Counted from the first letter of the stretch, positions 10,386 through 25,500 are shown. The stretch: 64,000 nt of DNA from Anticarsia gemmatalis (GCF_050436995.1 NC_134758.1:5208001-5272000); one strand, 5' to 3'. Translations and numbers: made by a program. Notes: a model not told the origin generated them from the letters alone.

Positions 10386-12069
10386 CTGCAGGTACGTTGC
10401 TAACTTGCTACTCAACTTAAATTACAGGACTTACTGTCCCTGAGAATTAAGCTCTTTGTTTCTGATTTGGACTAAACACAAACGATCGACGACGGCACGA
10501 TCACAGGTCACACAACTCCTAATACCTACTTGAAAGTGAATAAAGAATCAAAAATTGTTTAGCGTCCGAGTACTTTTTACCTGTCGACGGCACCAGCAAA
10601 CTACCTAACTATGAGCACAATGCCAAAACGGTGTCATTAAGTCACATTTTGTATACCTGGGTACTTAGTTAGATAATAATAATATAATTAATCGGCATTT
10701 ATATATTTTCTTAGGAAAGTATCTGCAGACTAAATGCCTAATGCCACGTTCACCCAGATAGTCGCAGACAGGGAGTGTACCGACCTGAAAAAGTAGTAAT
10801 TAGTGACTCCGAACGATTATCTATAGCTGCTGTTTTCGACAAAAATCTAATTTCAATGAGTGTTCGTTATATAGATTTGATCATTGTGTGCTCCGCCGTT
10901 CTTTTGTGGTGTACTTGCAGCTAACTTACGTCCCCAGTAGTTTAAAAAAGTATTAGCTCTATACAAAACTAGTTTTGGAATGACGACGCGGAAAGATAAG
11001 TATTTAGTCTTCCTGAAATATTTTACTATTTTGTTTGACAGTCTCACTTCTATTTATTAAATTTTAACCAACAATTTTCTTAATATTTTATCCATTTCTG
11101 CACTAATTTTCTACCATCTTTGGTAGAAATGTGTTTTTTATATTATTCTTCTTTTTCATATGGTAACATTGTTATTCCGGGACGAGCGAGAGTGAACGAC
11201 TAGGAGCTAGGGAAGTGGTTTCTAATAGTTTTTTTAATTTTATTTATGAATGAAAAGATCTACAGGATAAAATATTTTTTATAAAGCTGCAAATAGTTTA
11301 TTCGAAGTATTAAAACCACCAAGAATTAGTGATTATGCCTCTAACTGAATATATAGTTGGCTCTTCATCTTCACAGGCGCTTGGCCCGGGTTATTGACGT
11401 TTATTTTAAGCATCTACTTAGATTTTAAGCTTCCGAATACTGTTTGTGTACGCTGCTTGTGGGCGTGTGGTCTAGGTATAGTAGGTAGATAGTGCATAGT
11501 ACGTACCTAAAGATTTATCGAATATTGTGAAAAGTGAAATTGTGATAATCTAATAGTCTGTTATGTGTTACAAATTGGTATTGATGTGGCAAACCGGATT
11601 GCACCAAGTTGGAGACAACGTGACGCTGTTTTAAGGTCAGTATGCAATTAATTTTAGATCTTAACTTAAATATTTATTTGTAAGAACTGGCAGGTAATGA
11701 AAAAAGTAAAATTACGTAGGTATTTTTAAAAACAAACACTTTTACCTACTTATTTGCAACTGATCTGTTAACATGATGTTTATCAAGTTAATTCTTTCAT
11801 GTGCTATTTAGATCAAGATAAATATAATAGTTAGAGATCCCACTTATAAGACCTTGTATTGAAGAATATGATTATGTACCTAATTATCATTTTTTGTTGC
11901 CAGGTAGACAATTAATTGCACCAGCAACAATATTTAATTGATTTGTAATTTCCACATTAATCACATACTGTCTTAGATAAAATCTTAGCATATGCAATGT
12001 TGCTAGATAAGTTCTCCTTCCTCCATCAAGTCAGTAAGGCTCTACCTATCTATATTTTTTTGTCATTAA

Positions 12070-12480
12070 CTAACTAGGTATACCGGGTGTAACAGGCGGT
12101 CTACCGAAAACGAAAAAAAATGATTTTAGACATGATTCTGGTGCTTATGGCGTTGAAATTTTTCATCGCTTTTTTCTAGATTTTTCCGATTTCTTATGCG
12201 TTTTTTTTATTTTTTTTCGGTATTATTTCGTTAATACTACACAATGCAACATGAATATGAAAAAAAATCCGTGATATTACTGTTTTTCACCAAAAACAGC
12301 AATGGATTAAAACAACGTATAAATTCGCTATCAGCTGTTCGGCCAACGACACCGCGCCGGCGGCGGCCGGCCGCGACGGTCGACGTCACGCCGCGTACCT
12401 ACGCGCGCCACACAGACACGATTACGCACACAGCTGTCAGCCTCACACTCACTAGTATGCAGCGTTACTTAGTATTTGTT
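12070..12480 (+). repeat. Unclassified interspersed repeat, sense copy
   Basis: Begins 'taccgggtgtaacaggcggt' and continues 'ctaccgaaaacg', then poly-A/T tracts and a GC-rich tail with 'cgtacctacgcgcgcc'. A related antisense copy is at 13740-14030, whose reverse complement begins 'tacagggtataaacgacggt'. No ORF of note. Confidence 0.45.
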
Positions 12481-13139
12481 CTATGTTAAAAATGAAAATG
12501 ACGTAATTATCCCGCTCTCCGATAAACGGTACATTTATAAGATTTAAAATGTGTGATATCTTAATATTACACGTACAAATACATACATAACGACAAAAAA
12601 TCCTATTGGTATTCTTTAGCGCTATAAAAATCTCTAATAAACAATTTAACATGTATTGTCGCTTTGTTCTTGCAAAATTATTATTCTATTCGATATTTAC
12701 ACGCTCATTCATACTTCATACAAGCGCGGTGCGACTCGAAAAGTAGATGGCCGTACTGACGCGTGACGCCGCGACCGCGCGTGGATGTTACAAAGATGGG
12801 ATGCGACAAAATGGATGCTAAGTAATTCTCCGGGGATAATGAATTATGATAAGTTAGTTTCTCTGATAAGAATATTAATGGATATTGATTGTTATCATTG
12901 TTATGTACCTAATTTTTTTATGGTTTAATTAAATAAACGTTTCGTGTTTATTTTATTTACTTTAATCTGATTTTATGTTATAAATATCAAAGTATTTTAA
13001 ACTTACATTAATAATGTTTGTAATGTTATTCGGTATTTGAATAAAACTACAATGCAACGAGTAACAACTGTGAACAAAGTAAAAATAGTAATGCCACATC
13101 AATATTTTATTGAATCTAATCTCTCGCTGGGATCCTAAA

Positions 13140-13558
13140 TCGTCGCTCGTCACCAAATCGGCGGCGCGCGCGCGGACGGCGCGGAGGGAGCGGGTGGTGC
13201 GGGCGAGGGGCGGCGCGAGTGAGCGGAGAGGCGCCCGCGCCGGCGGCTCTCTTTGATCGATAGTTCGAGCAATTCGCTCGCGGAAGACGGAAGCTCTTCA
13301 CCGGTGTCGTTCGTTATGTCCTATTCGTCGTGTCGTGTGTGAACTGTTGTTTATTATTACTTGTTATTGTTTCGGTTTTGAGTTGTTAGTGTTTTTATTG
13401 TTATTATTTTTGTTGTTATTGTTTTCGAAGTGCAGTTGTGTTCGTAATTAGGAAGAAATGTTGATGTGTTATGTATGGTGAAGCACGTGGAAGTGCACGG
13501 CGTGCTCTGCACCTGTACGTCCGGATCCAAAGGTACTCAAAATCTCGTCATACACCAG
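13140..13558 (+). promoter_or_regulatory. Spn: Spn distal promoter and first exon (CpG-rich)
   Basis: A GC-rich island (about 13140-13260) in AT-rich surroundings is followed by a 5' UTR-like stretch and the donor 'acaccag|gtaatt' at 13558. The ATG at 13475 reads 28 codons (MVKHVEVHGVLCTCTSG...) and ends in phase 0, exactly the phase needed by the 26152 exon. An upstream ATG at 13458 opens a seven-codon ORF whose TGA overlaps this start region, and the ATG at 13471 is out of frame, so leaky scanning or use of the internal Met in the 26152 exon are both plausible. The exact transcription start cannot be seen. Confidence 0.55.
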
Positions 13559-16500
13559 GTAATTGCGTGTTGATAGACATTGATAACAATTTGTTTTAGC
13601 ACTTTCTTATTATTGGTTACATTTTGCTAATATTGTTTGATTTCACGTAAGCCAAGTAGGTACCTACTTTCAATTTTACTATGAGCTATTGTAACATACG
13701 GGCCTACTTACGATACCATAAACGATACATAAGATTGTTATCTAATGATAGCGTTGCATACTAGTGAGCGAGCATAGACGTGGTGGTACGCGTACGTACC
13801 TACGACGCGTCGCGACATGTCGTCGCTCAGCGCGCCGCCGCCGCCAGAAATCTCGTAGGCATGCGCGGAGATACATCGCGTTGTTCACTATACATTGAAC
13901 GCTCAAAAATGACTAACTCGGGAACCAATCATTTCCGAGAAAAATGGTTGAAGTAAATTTCGCGCATTTAGTGTCACAAAATTAACACTGAAGTTTTCGG
14001 TTAACCGTCGTTTATACCCTGTATAACTTTTGCCACTAAAACATTTTAGCTGGGATGCAATTGCTCCAACAAGTTGCATAGTTTTCTGGCAGGCAACTTA
14101 ATGTTTAAAACATAGGTACCTAATTAGAAAGTTTCTGTACATTTACTGTTTAATTTGTTAAGTGTTATTAATTAACATATTCTATCCCTTACTACCAATA
14201 TATACCAATAATTGCACATTACTGTATTGCTATTATGTAGGTATATACCTAGACATATTTGCATTAACAAACAATAGCTTGTTCAATACTTTTTGTTTTA
14301 AACATAGGCTATTATGACCTGTTATGGATCTACTTTCCATTTACTATTGTAGGTTTAAACAACACAATGAGTGTTAACTTGAATGCTTCAAAGATTCCAT
14401 TTGTAAGAATCATTTCTTTTAAATTTCAACAGATGATCTAAATTTGTTTATACAAACAAAAGTGTTTGTAAATAGGTATCCATAAGTATATACAGTTCAC
14501 ATAAACATAAATTTTTTTGCTACTTATTACTACATTGTCATTATCTTAAAAATTAAGACATGTCTGGCATTGCCTGATATACTTTGTTAAGCATTAGTCA
14601 TAGTACCTAGTCAATATTGTAATTGCTCATAAATCCTATTAAGTAAAGCTAATATTACTTGCGCCTTAAAACCCTTTTATGGCAATAGGTAGGTACCTGG
14701 TTTATAAATAAAATAAGTAAACATTTACAATATTAGTATACTGTATAGGTATCATAAACTAGTGACCTTCCTAGTAACTAAGCATTTTGCCTAACATGAA
14801 CTAAAAAAATAAGGAAGAGAAGAAACAGGAATTTTTGGTAAATGATTACCATTTTCAGTAAATATTACATCTTATTGAATAATAACATTGGTGTCATAAA
14901 CTCATTGAAAAGATCATTATAATATAGCTAATTGTATCAGTGGTTCCTGAAATTGTCTCGACTACCTACCTATCTAACACAAGTTAACATACTCAGGACC
15001 CACAATCAATGGGAATATGTATGAAAGTATATTTTTCAAATAAAAACATAGTTTTAATCTATTTATCACTTGCCGTTGGCATTGTAAGTTTGGTGCGTCA
15101 TTCTTCAGATAGGGTTCATATATTATATAAATTGCTCCATAGATGGGCTATTGACCACTAACCATATGATAAACAACAAACAACCTAGTTAAAGCAGAAC
15201 TTTTTGTAAACAACCTTTATTTAATGCACACTAACTACTGATGAAAGTTACAAATGTTATTTCAATTTCTGAAACCAAGTACCTACCTACCTAAGTTCTT
15301 GCATATATTATTATGTCTTAATAGCCTTATATACTTAATAACAGAATAAGAGTATTCTGTTTGTTATTCAATAGTGTATAAAACATGGACAACATAAAGG
15401 TCTAAGAACAGTAAGTAATCTATAATTCTATACATACTCTCACTCAACCCAATTTGATAAAGTCATATTTATCTACCTACATAACAGTGCAAACAAAATA
15501 AGTAGGTGACAGGTAGTAATATCAGAAAGAATATCTATCGTATCGGAACGTACGGTTCGTTCGTCGTTTGCGCGCTGTTAAGAGGGGTTGTGGCGTGTCC
15601 AAGTGGTGGGGTACAGACACGGCTCCCTCCGGTCCACCCTCCATCAACGACCCTCGACTCGATTGACAACGACTGCACTCGTTAGAGCGACATCGTGCTT
15701 TGATAAAACGTACTGTCTACTGTTCATAGGGGCGATCTTTGCACTTCGGTACTACCTACCTACTAAAGTTTTCGCTGCGCTCGACTCCTAGTTCGCAGCT
15801 GGTGGGAGGTGTTACTTACAGTAATTCGTAACTTAGTAACCTAGACTATAAAATATTTTTTTACATCATGTTATGAGAATGTAGGTATTTTTCAGGTAAA
15901 AAACGGGACCTTATTTTGTGTTTCATGTGATTCAATGCATTACCTATCTAGTTCGACACGTGAGACACGCATTCTTAGACTCGGATCTAAGAATTCTAAA
16001 CCGGGTTGAAAAATGCAAATGTTTAGTGGCGATACATACCAAATATTATACAAGCATCAGACAGATGCTTCTGATTCTGAATTATTTATCTTCACATAGT
16101 TGTCTCCGTTTGCCCCATTACCCCCCTTACGTCTAGTTACATAAGATTTTATCAAGACGTAAGTGTGTATTTAAAAGGTGCCCCTACAAGGTACTCTTTA
16201 CAGGACACCTTTTGAATGCACGCTTTACATAATTACGTAGGTAGTTACCTGTTATAATAAAAAAATAATCACCGCTTTATGACTTGAACTGTGTGCTATC
16301 TGTTTACATTTCAATTATAGTTATTGAATGAAACCGCAAAGGCCACCGATTTATCCTCTTATTTATACATATATTTTATTAAACGTTTATCTAATTATTA
16401 CCTGCCTAATTGTTTTTATGCCAATTTGGAAATATCTTATCAACGTTTTACGTAGGTTATATGTTTTTGACAATAAAGAGAATAAATACAATTTATCGAT

Positions 16501-19500
16501 GTTTTCCGTAATGTGTTTTGTTTTATATATTGCGTAAATGATTATTACACACACTGTTATAACATACTATTACATATAGTAATACAGGTGCAATGTTTAT
16601 CTTGTCCAAGCTTGATAATATGTTTGTTTTTGATTCGGCATCATCAGAGTATCAGATCCAACATCATGTAGAGAACTTACAAACCATCACAAATTAACCC
16701 AATTCCAGCTCCATTATCTCATCAGTTTAGTGCCTTATTACCTACTTTACCACCGGTGGTTCTTGAGGCTAAGCGCTATACGTCCAATTCAATATTTATC
16801 GACGTTCGATTAGAAATACCTACCTACCCAGATCACGTATTATTATTACGAACAGATAAACAATATCCAAATTAGATATCTTACCGTTTTATAAAAAAAA
16901 AATATGTGAGAACAAGTAAATGTTAATCAGACCTCCTGTTTGACGTTAAATTCGCTTACGTGGTCTGGCCTTAAGTTGCACGTGCGGTGTTAAATGACAC
17001 TATCTTAGTCGTGGGTAAATCCTATCCAACATTCTTTATAATAATAGAATATTGTATATTATTAACCGCGATATAGAACATTTGTTTAACATTACATTCC
17101 ATTTTAAAATACGTATGTAAATCATTTTAAAATAGTGTTGGTAACATCTACATTCTAAGCATTTGTTTTTTTTTTGTTTATTCATGAAAAGTACCAAATG
17201 TGTGTTAAACTTGCTGTTTTCTGGGACATAAAAAAAATTAAAGTGGCGAAAAAGCTGCGTGTGGTCGTTTTCTATTTAAAATCTAGATTATTGTCGACCA
17301 GTCAGCTAGAGTTAATAATTTTAGTAACGAGATAACAAGAAACTGGCAGTTGGTATTCTTCTCAAACGAGACAACATTGAACTCTTGGCTAATTAATTTA
17401 ATTATTTACGTTTGGTACAATAAGTTCGCTAAAGGTAAAGGGTCAAAATTAGTCGGATATAAAACTTGAAATCACATTTGTGTGCCCATTTTTAGTATCT
17501 GGCCCATAACTTTGATGAAGTTGTTACTGCAATAACTTCTGCAAGCCTTTTCTTAAGTGTATTATAAGATTTTGGATGGAAGCAGGGAAGTTGTTATAAA
17601 GTTCAGAGTGACTCTAGCACTAGTGGGTAACTGTTGTTGTATGTTACAGATGGAAGAGCTCGCTCGGCGAGCGGGCGGCGGCGCTGCGGCGTCGGGTGTC
17701 ACTCGCTCCGCGGTACTTGGATCTTCTAATGAGTGTCCATTTATCCGGTACGTACGCTTTTGTGCGCTCATATGAACTATACTTGAAATAATAAATAATC
17801 GTCATCACCTAATTACATTTCGCATTTTTTGGTCCTTATTAGACAGGTCTGTTTTTTCCCTAAAATCGTACCGACGTAATCGACCTGGACAGTATTAGAA
17901 AAATAGAGTATCATAATAATATATTCATATTAATTAATCAATAGCATGCAAACAAATTAAGTACGGATGATGGATAGGTAACAAGCACCGACACTTTTCC
18001 TTTTTTTTTTACTTTTCTTAACAAATTTATGATTATGAAATGAAAAACGTAATAAAAATAAAACATTGTAATTTGTATTAATTTTACAAAAGTTTCAGTT
18101 CGGTACAATATGCCAAAAAGAAAGATAGCGATCACGAATGTTGAAATTTATTTACTTATAACAGTCATTATTTTACTTACTACAACAGACAATATCAACA
18201 ATAAACACACGGAATAAATCACATTTTCCGGTGAAATATATAGATGCCACCAAAAACATTCTGTAAAAACCTCAAGTCTCGCAGCTCAGTCTTTCTGGCG
18301 TAAAAAGTGGTGAGATCTATATAATACCAAGTCGATTAATCTATTTCGTCTCTACTTAAAGGACCTTCTGTCTTAAGTTATTACATAAGTTATTATCATG
18401 CCAATATTAAAAATATTTTACGTTTAAAACAAATAGACCGACCTGGCCATCGCATGATTTGTATGTATTACACTACACAGCACGACGAGAAGTTAATGCT
18501 CCTGAAATTTTAATGGCGAATTTGTGTTTTCATGCGATGTCCAAGTCGATCTATTTGTTTTAAACGTAAAATATTTTTAATATTGGCATGATAATAACTT
18601 ATGTAATAACTTAAGACAGAAGGTCCTTTAAGTAGAGACGAAATAGATTAATCGACTTGGTATTATATAGATCTCACCACTTTTTACGCCAGAAAGACTG
18701 AGCTGCGAGACTTGAGGTTTTTACAGAATGTTTTTGGTGGCATCTCACTTCTTTTTGTAGAACGAACATAAGTCCAATTTGTATGGAAAGACGTTTTTTC
18801 TTATAATTCAACATATTTTCCTATGGGAATGTTTTTCAGTTTCATGGGCTAAGCACCCTTACCCACCTTATATCCCCTCCCGTTATGCCTCATATAGTAT
18901 GTACCTATCTACACCTATTATTTATTATTTTTACAGTAATAATGATTCTTAACTGCAAATGTAATCTTGTAATCTTATACATTTATATGGGATTACAAAG
19001 TTAATGTTGCAGTTAGTGTATTTAGAAAACTGGACCGAAATTAGAAAATATTGAATTTTTCCCATGATTAAGACACTAAACGCTATTTGTATTCTAAATT
19101 TTAAGCTTCTAAGTCTGCTAGAAGTACCTTATACTTTTGATGATCGGTGAGTCAGTGAGTCAGTGAATCAGTGAGTGACAAAATTCAAAACTTTAACAAG
19201 TTGTAATTTTGAAACTACTGGTTCAAATTGACTGAAATTTTAAATATACTGTGTTTATACAATGAATAATTAGTAGCTGAAAATTCAGGCTTCTTGTTTT
19301 ATCCACAACGACATTATAGGGGGGTCGAAAATAGCCCGAATTGCTTCGAGAAAAGGATGGTACGGCCGTGCCGCTTTTTTTTTGCTCGACTTGCGGGGGC
19401 ACTTCCGTGCCCCCAGATAGTACCTACCTACAGTACATAAAGTAAACTATTGTTATAATGACTTATGAGTGATGTCCGGTACCAATTCAAGCGTAATTAT

Positions 19501-22500
19501 AATTGTTCGCAATAATTATCCGCTGGTTTTTCATCCAAAAACTCAATAGCATAACCATCGGAGTCGACGCAGTAATGCACATCGCCTACATTCTGAGTCG
19601 GTCTGTAGTTGCCATTGGCCAGGCAGGTCTCAGTCACCACCATGCCGTGCTCCGGGAAATAAATCATGGTGTCTCGTGCACAATCTGTTTTAATCACAAA
19701 TTAACATCGTTATTAAATGAGACTTGTGTTCTTTGTTATGAATGATTTGAAATTAAACCAGTAATGGCACTATCGTAGGACAAAACGACATGTTCCAGAT
19801 ATCGAATGAAATTTGCAGTGCACAACTGTTTAAGAATATGTTGTAGTCAAGTTATTTCAAGGTTTAGCCAACAATAAAAATGTTATTCAATCGTATCGGA
19901 TTTATCGCTTAAGGTGTTGTGTGAAGGTTCACGGTCAATTAGGTTTTCGTCATTTATTACATGTCCCAGCTCGGCTTCGCTAGGCTAATTTAAACCTGTG
20001 CAGTAGAATACGAACATATATCTAACTAATAAATATAAAGTTTGGATGTTTGCTACTCAATCACTTACTCTACTAAACAGATTTTGATGGCACTGGGCAG
20101 TGCTGTAGCTTTTGTACCAGAATAATTCGTGGGCGCGAACTGTATTTCAGATACTCTAATGTCCATCAGGTTTAAAATATTTTTCAAATGATAGATTAGA
20201 TTTTTATTTATTAAACTATGTTTTTGAAGTTTCACGGACAGATAGATATTATACGGGTACATTTAAGATATTTCAGAATGAATTAGGGTTCTTTTTATAA
20301 AATTTTCAAATATACGCATTACGGAATTGAAATCCTCCTAAACCTAAGTGAAACTGCGTATACCTCGTTAGTATACAGTTTTAATGCTATGCTACATTCT
20401 GGTCCCTTCTTTATTCGTTGTAGTAGTACTTATACATTATTATTTAAATATCTGCTCCCCGACCTACACATTTCGGATTCCAATGTTGATCGTGAAAGAG
20501 GCCCGTCTACAAATTAAATCTACTTTGAATATAAGATTGCGTGAATCACATTCAAGTTTCGTTCGCGCCTAATATGGATATAATCTTCTAATTGTCACTG
20601 CCTGTTTTAGCGCAAATAGTATATCTGTATCGCTTTTGTGGCACAATACTTCGGTTATTAAGAGTGCATTTTTTTGGATTAATTGACCAAGTATGTTAGT
20701 CTCCGCATTCCAGCAGAAAGGTGGGATGGGTGGAACCGTACAACGTATCGGGAACAGGGTCACGGCCGACAACCGGTCGTAGTGCCACAATGCGAATGAG
20801 CCATGCTAACGGTACGCTGATGCCCTCCAGCTTATCACGATTTATTATTGCATGTATGCAAACATAGTCTAATCAGGGATATAACCAAAAATATATATAA
20901 TATATTTATAACCTTTTAACTGTGTCAATATTAATAGAGAACAATGGTAAGTTATTTAAGTTTGTTCTCTTAAATACCGTTTCGCCACTATTACTAAGCT
21001 ACTACTAATTAAAGTACTGTGAATAGGCCCGTACACAATACTTACTACACGTCATGCCGGTCATTTCACTAGAAATCACTTGCCAGGCGCCTAGGATTTT
21101 TCCATCTCTACCTGTACAATAAGCTCTGAAACACATGTAAAAATACATTTAATCCGACACCAATAAATTATGAATCATTACAGAAAACCACTATTGAGGG
21201 AAATGCTTAGTGAAATCTGATTTGCATATTATTATCTTGCTCAAGCGAAATAGAGTAAATCGGAAACATTTGATAAAAAACTTACATTCCGTTTTGAATT
21301 TGATAAGGCCCATAACTGCCATCGTAGTCGCAAAACGCACTAGGGCTCCCGAGAAAATTGGTGCCATGTTCCGATTGTTCTTGCTTTATCATAGCAATGG
21401 CAAGAACTAAACTTTCGCACTGTCTTAAGTATTGTGTTCCGATGACTGCTGCACTATCTGCAAAATAAAACTTAAAATAACAATAGTGACATAAACGACT
21501 AGTTTACAGTGTTGTCACAATTACAGATTACTTAATTAAAAATTTGTTTTTGTTTTTAGTGTGTACCGCGATCAATACAAAATAGTAGGGTGGTTGCCCT
21601 CTGTTGTATGACGTCACTGTGGACATATATGTGTGCCGTTTACACACCTACCTGTGTTTACTATCTATTCATACAAATATTGTAATACGCGCAAAGTAGA
21701 TTCTCTGGAAACTAGGTCACTTCGTAGCTTAGATAACTTTGTTAATGCAAGGTATTTGGTGTCTTGACTGTCTTGTAATAATTGCGTGATTTTCCCACGC
21801 ATAATAATAATATGCATATAAAAATTACGCGAAATTGTTAATGTTATAAAAGCATAGCTCAGACAGAATGTTATTACAACGGTTGCATACGGGACAAACA
21901 TACTTCACGTGCTTTCATCAATAGCGTATTTGTACAAGTGTATTTCATTCCTTTGTTACAATGATTGTATGCAATTGCCTCTGGCCATTCAACATCTCGA
22001 GACCGTGAATCACTTGTGAATATTGTGTGTATCCTGTTGATGTGTATAAGTAGTGCTCGACAAACTAAAAATGTATGAAAGCCTTTAAATGTCTATTCCG
22101 TATTATGATCTATCATGTTCTATGGTAGCTTTTTCTTCTCATCTAGGTACCAGTGTTACCTTTTTTATCCTCATCTAATGGAATTTAGTTATTAATATAT
22201 TTATGAAACACGTACAACAAGGCAATCGCGTCATGTCTGCCTCTGGCACCGGTGTCACTGTCGGCTGCCCAGTACTGGGTTGTGCGCACCAACACATGCC
22301 GTCATCACACTGTAGTGGTTCGTAGTCCCCAGATGCTGTACAATGTAGAGTTATTACTCTACTTCCCAGAACTTCCAACTCCGCCCTCCGTCGGCTGCAC
22401 GCTAACATATAAAATTCATTAATTTAATGGATTTCAACTCTACACTAGAACCTTTTTCATTTTTACGTTAACATTTCTATCGTACTAAAATAATCCATAA

Positions 22501-25500
22501 CCAAGTAAATATAAGAGTAAAAAGCTCAGTTGTTGGATTGATTTTGACGTGAAATGTCATTAAATTATATTTATACTGTCAGCAATTATTTATATAGAAA
22601 AATTATAGTATATTGAGTAAAATTTAATAAATAATACTAATTAAAGTCCAAATATTTAATTCATAGTTCACCTAAAAGTTCCACTGGAATGCTATCTCTA
22701 GCTAAATTATATTGATTATGAAAGTTTGTTATGAAAAAGCATTAGATAAATGGAGTCTCGGGTGATAAGGCAAAGAGCATCATATTACGAGTATAACAAT
22801 ACTTATAAGATGCAGGTCATTATCCATTTTGGTTATGATTGTAGTTTTAGACACATACCTACTTGACTTGTGTAGTTGGGTTAGTTAGGTTTACTAAGTA
22901 GTATATGCATCGTATTATACTAACTTTACTAAGTATGAAAAGCATCCATGATCATGTTAATGTGTTATGCTATTACTTACCACAGGTCATGTCATCTGCT
23001 TCACTTCTCCACATTTGTCCAAATATTCTCACCCCATTTGCATTGGTACAGAAACATCTATAAGTAAAAGATAAAACGGTTAGCACGGTAGATATCACTA
23101 TATTTCGAGTGTTATAGCGTATAATTAGATAAATTAATGTCCATACATTCAATTCATTAAAGAACCCTTCCCTTTACTTTAAAGTTACATATGCTCGCTT
23201 TAATAAAATCAAATTAGCATTGCAACTGATTGGTATAATAATTATACTTTAACCACAGTCATTATGGTCAAATTGTTTCTTAAATGTTATTGAATTAAAC
23301 AATACTTATCTACCGTAAAATACATTTCATAAATCAGTATGATATTACTACAACAATGGCAAAGATTCTTAGAAAATCGCTTAATGTTTTTAAATAGGAA
23401 GCGATAATTTTACTGATAACAATTATCATTTCGATACACGTAAGTATATCAAAGTCGGCTCTTTCTGCAACTACTGAATTATTTTTCTTATTAATGTAAA
23501 AAATTACTGTTAGCAAGGGTGGAAATTGAGTCCATAACGTTGGCCAAGAGTGGGTTAGGGACTTTCAGGACCTGTTTATTAGAACGCAGGCATGATTTCC
23601 ACTCGATGGTTTAGATCACCATTTTTTCATCGAATACGTGATCATTTTTTCAAATAACTTAATGATTTCAGTATACACAAACCGGGAGACTGGTTTCGTG
23701 TGATAATATCTGTTGTACATAGTAATAATACAAGTTGGCTTTGACCCTACACACGTCTTAAAATTGTCTGCGGCAGGCGGCAGTTATATCAGGCGGCAGT
23801 TATATAAATGACAGACAAACAAATAATAATAATAAATCAACATTAAAGCCCGGTTTACACTTCACAGATAGAATTTTGAGAGTTGTTTTCATACATTTGC
23901 TGAAGATAGCTTATCTGAGACATATTCAGACAGTTTAATATAGTTGTGAAACTGGCCCTAAATGGACAGATCCAGAAGTTAATGGCATTTGATAAAATTG
24001 TCGACCTTACCTGCCTGTAAATAAGTCTCCTTTGCACTGTACCGGTGCGAAAGTACCGTCAGGCAAGCAATTGGAAGGTGGTTGGCAACCTTCATCTTCA
24101 GGGATAAACCCAGGCGTAGTTGAAGTAACACCTAGAAAAATACATTTTTTTTTTAAATTCTTTGTTGTATGGCATAACATTTTTAAACTGTACATATCTG
24201 AGTAACGTTACGAGGCATTTTAATTCCTGTATATAAATATTATTTTAATAACTGTCTTATTTATCTAGACACGCTTCATGAATGACTTGCTAAATGCTGC
24301 GATAGTGAGGTACCTAATAATGAGATGTATGAAAGCAATTTTGCGTGCAATGTGTGGCCTGCCTACTGTTATTCAAATCTGGCTATCCATCGCTTCCTTA
24401 ACGTTTAAGTTGACTTTGTTGGTATAATGATGTTCTAAAACGTAATTTATATAAAACATTACCGTGCTTTCGTAGTTTTTAATTAACTTACGAGTTGCCA
24501 AGACAAATTCAGACATACATATCCATTTAAAAACAACCATTTTTCGTTCATAATGTAATGAACGTATGATGTTACGAACAATACATATAATATGCGTCTT
24601 GTTAAAGATCAGAAGCATATTGTGTAGTGTCAAGTTAAGTCCACAACTGGAAACAGACAATGAAATTTTGCAAATTGGCTCTTCTGACCAAAGTGGTAAA
24701 TTGCTAAAATTGGACAAACGGCGAATGCACGTAATTACCTTAAACAAGTCTAAACTCTACATAAACTTTTACTAATGTCTACTGTTTGAAAATGTTAATA
24801 GAACACACACACATACTTCTAATAAGTAATTATGTATATCTACACATGAAGCTAGCTGGCACTTTAGTATCCAGTAATTTTTAGATAGATGCCTCCGTTA
24901 TCGGAAGTATGTTGCTATTCGTTTCTGTACAACAGCTTGTTGCTACATTCAGCAGACACACAAAGTTAACTGGCGCGTGTTTGAAAATATTTTGTCTATC
25001 TATGTAAAATTCTATAATTTTGCCGCATTTATCGGCTTAAAATCACGTCTAACAGAAGTAAAATACAATCATTGTATATGTATTGTTTCTGTACACATTT
25101 GGCAATCGCTACTACTTAAATTCACTAAACGCCAACAACCGGACATTTTCTCCAAGGTAATAAGGCCTTTCCCGGAGACTGCGGTCGGCGCTTGCAATGA
25201 CTAGATCGAATAACTTAACTTCCGACAGGTCAGTGTGAGTGAAATTTAATACAAAGTTTCGGTCTATTTGTCTCTTCTTTAGAGTATATAAAAAATAAAA
25301 AGATTTGTTTTTATTCTCGCTATAAATTTATTCAAGTATATTGTCACTTACCACTAGGAGCTTGGCAACCGGGACAACATCCGAATACTGTTAAACCTGG
25401 TTCTAGAGTTTCGGCACCCCAACAATCATCTATTGTCCTATCATGTACGCATGTTTGAGCGAATTGACACTGAGAATTCACTGTTTTAATCACGTAGTAG

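Larger units (their letters stand above)
9787..13139. other. Intergenic region between CaaL cluster and Spn promoter
   Basis: No gene is supported. It holds a MITE-like inverted repeat (10189-10385) and a repetitive element (12070-12480). The remainder is AT-rich DNA in which I recognise nothing. Confidence 0.5.

Noticed and set aside
12244..12489. An 81-codon frame with a GC-rich middle.
   Set aside because: Falls inside an interspersed repeat that also occurs antisense near 13.8 kb.
20569..20790. A minus-strand frame as an extra exon of the thyroglobulin-domain gene.
   Set aside because: No type-1 motif in any frame and exons 6 and 7 already join in phase across it.
24373..24747. A 124-codon minus-strand frame in an intron of the nested gene.
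   Set aside because: AT-rich, no recognisable domain, no splice fit.
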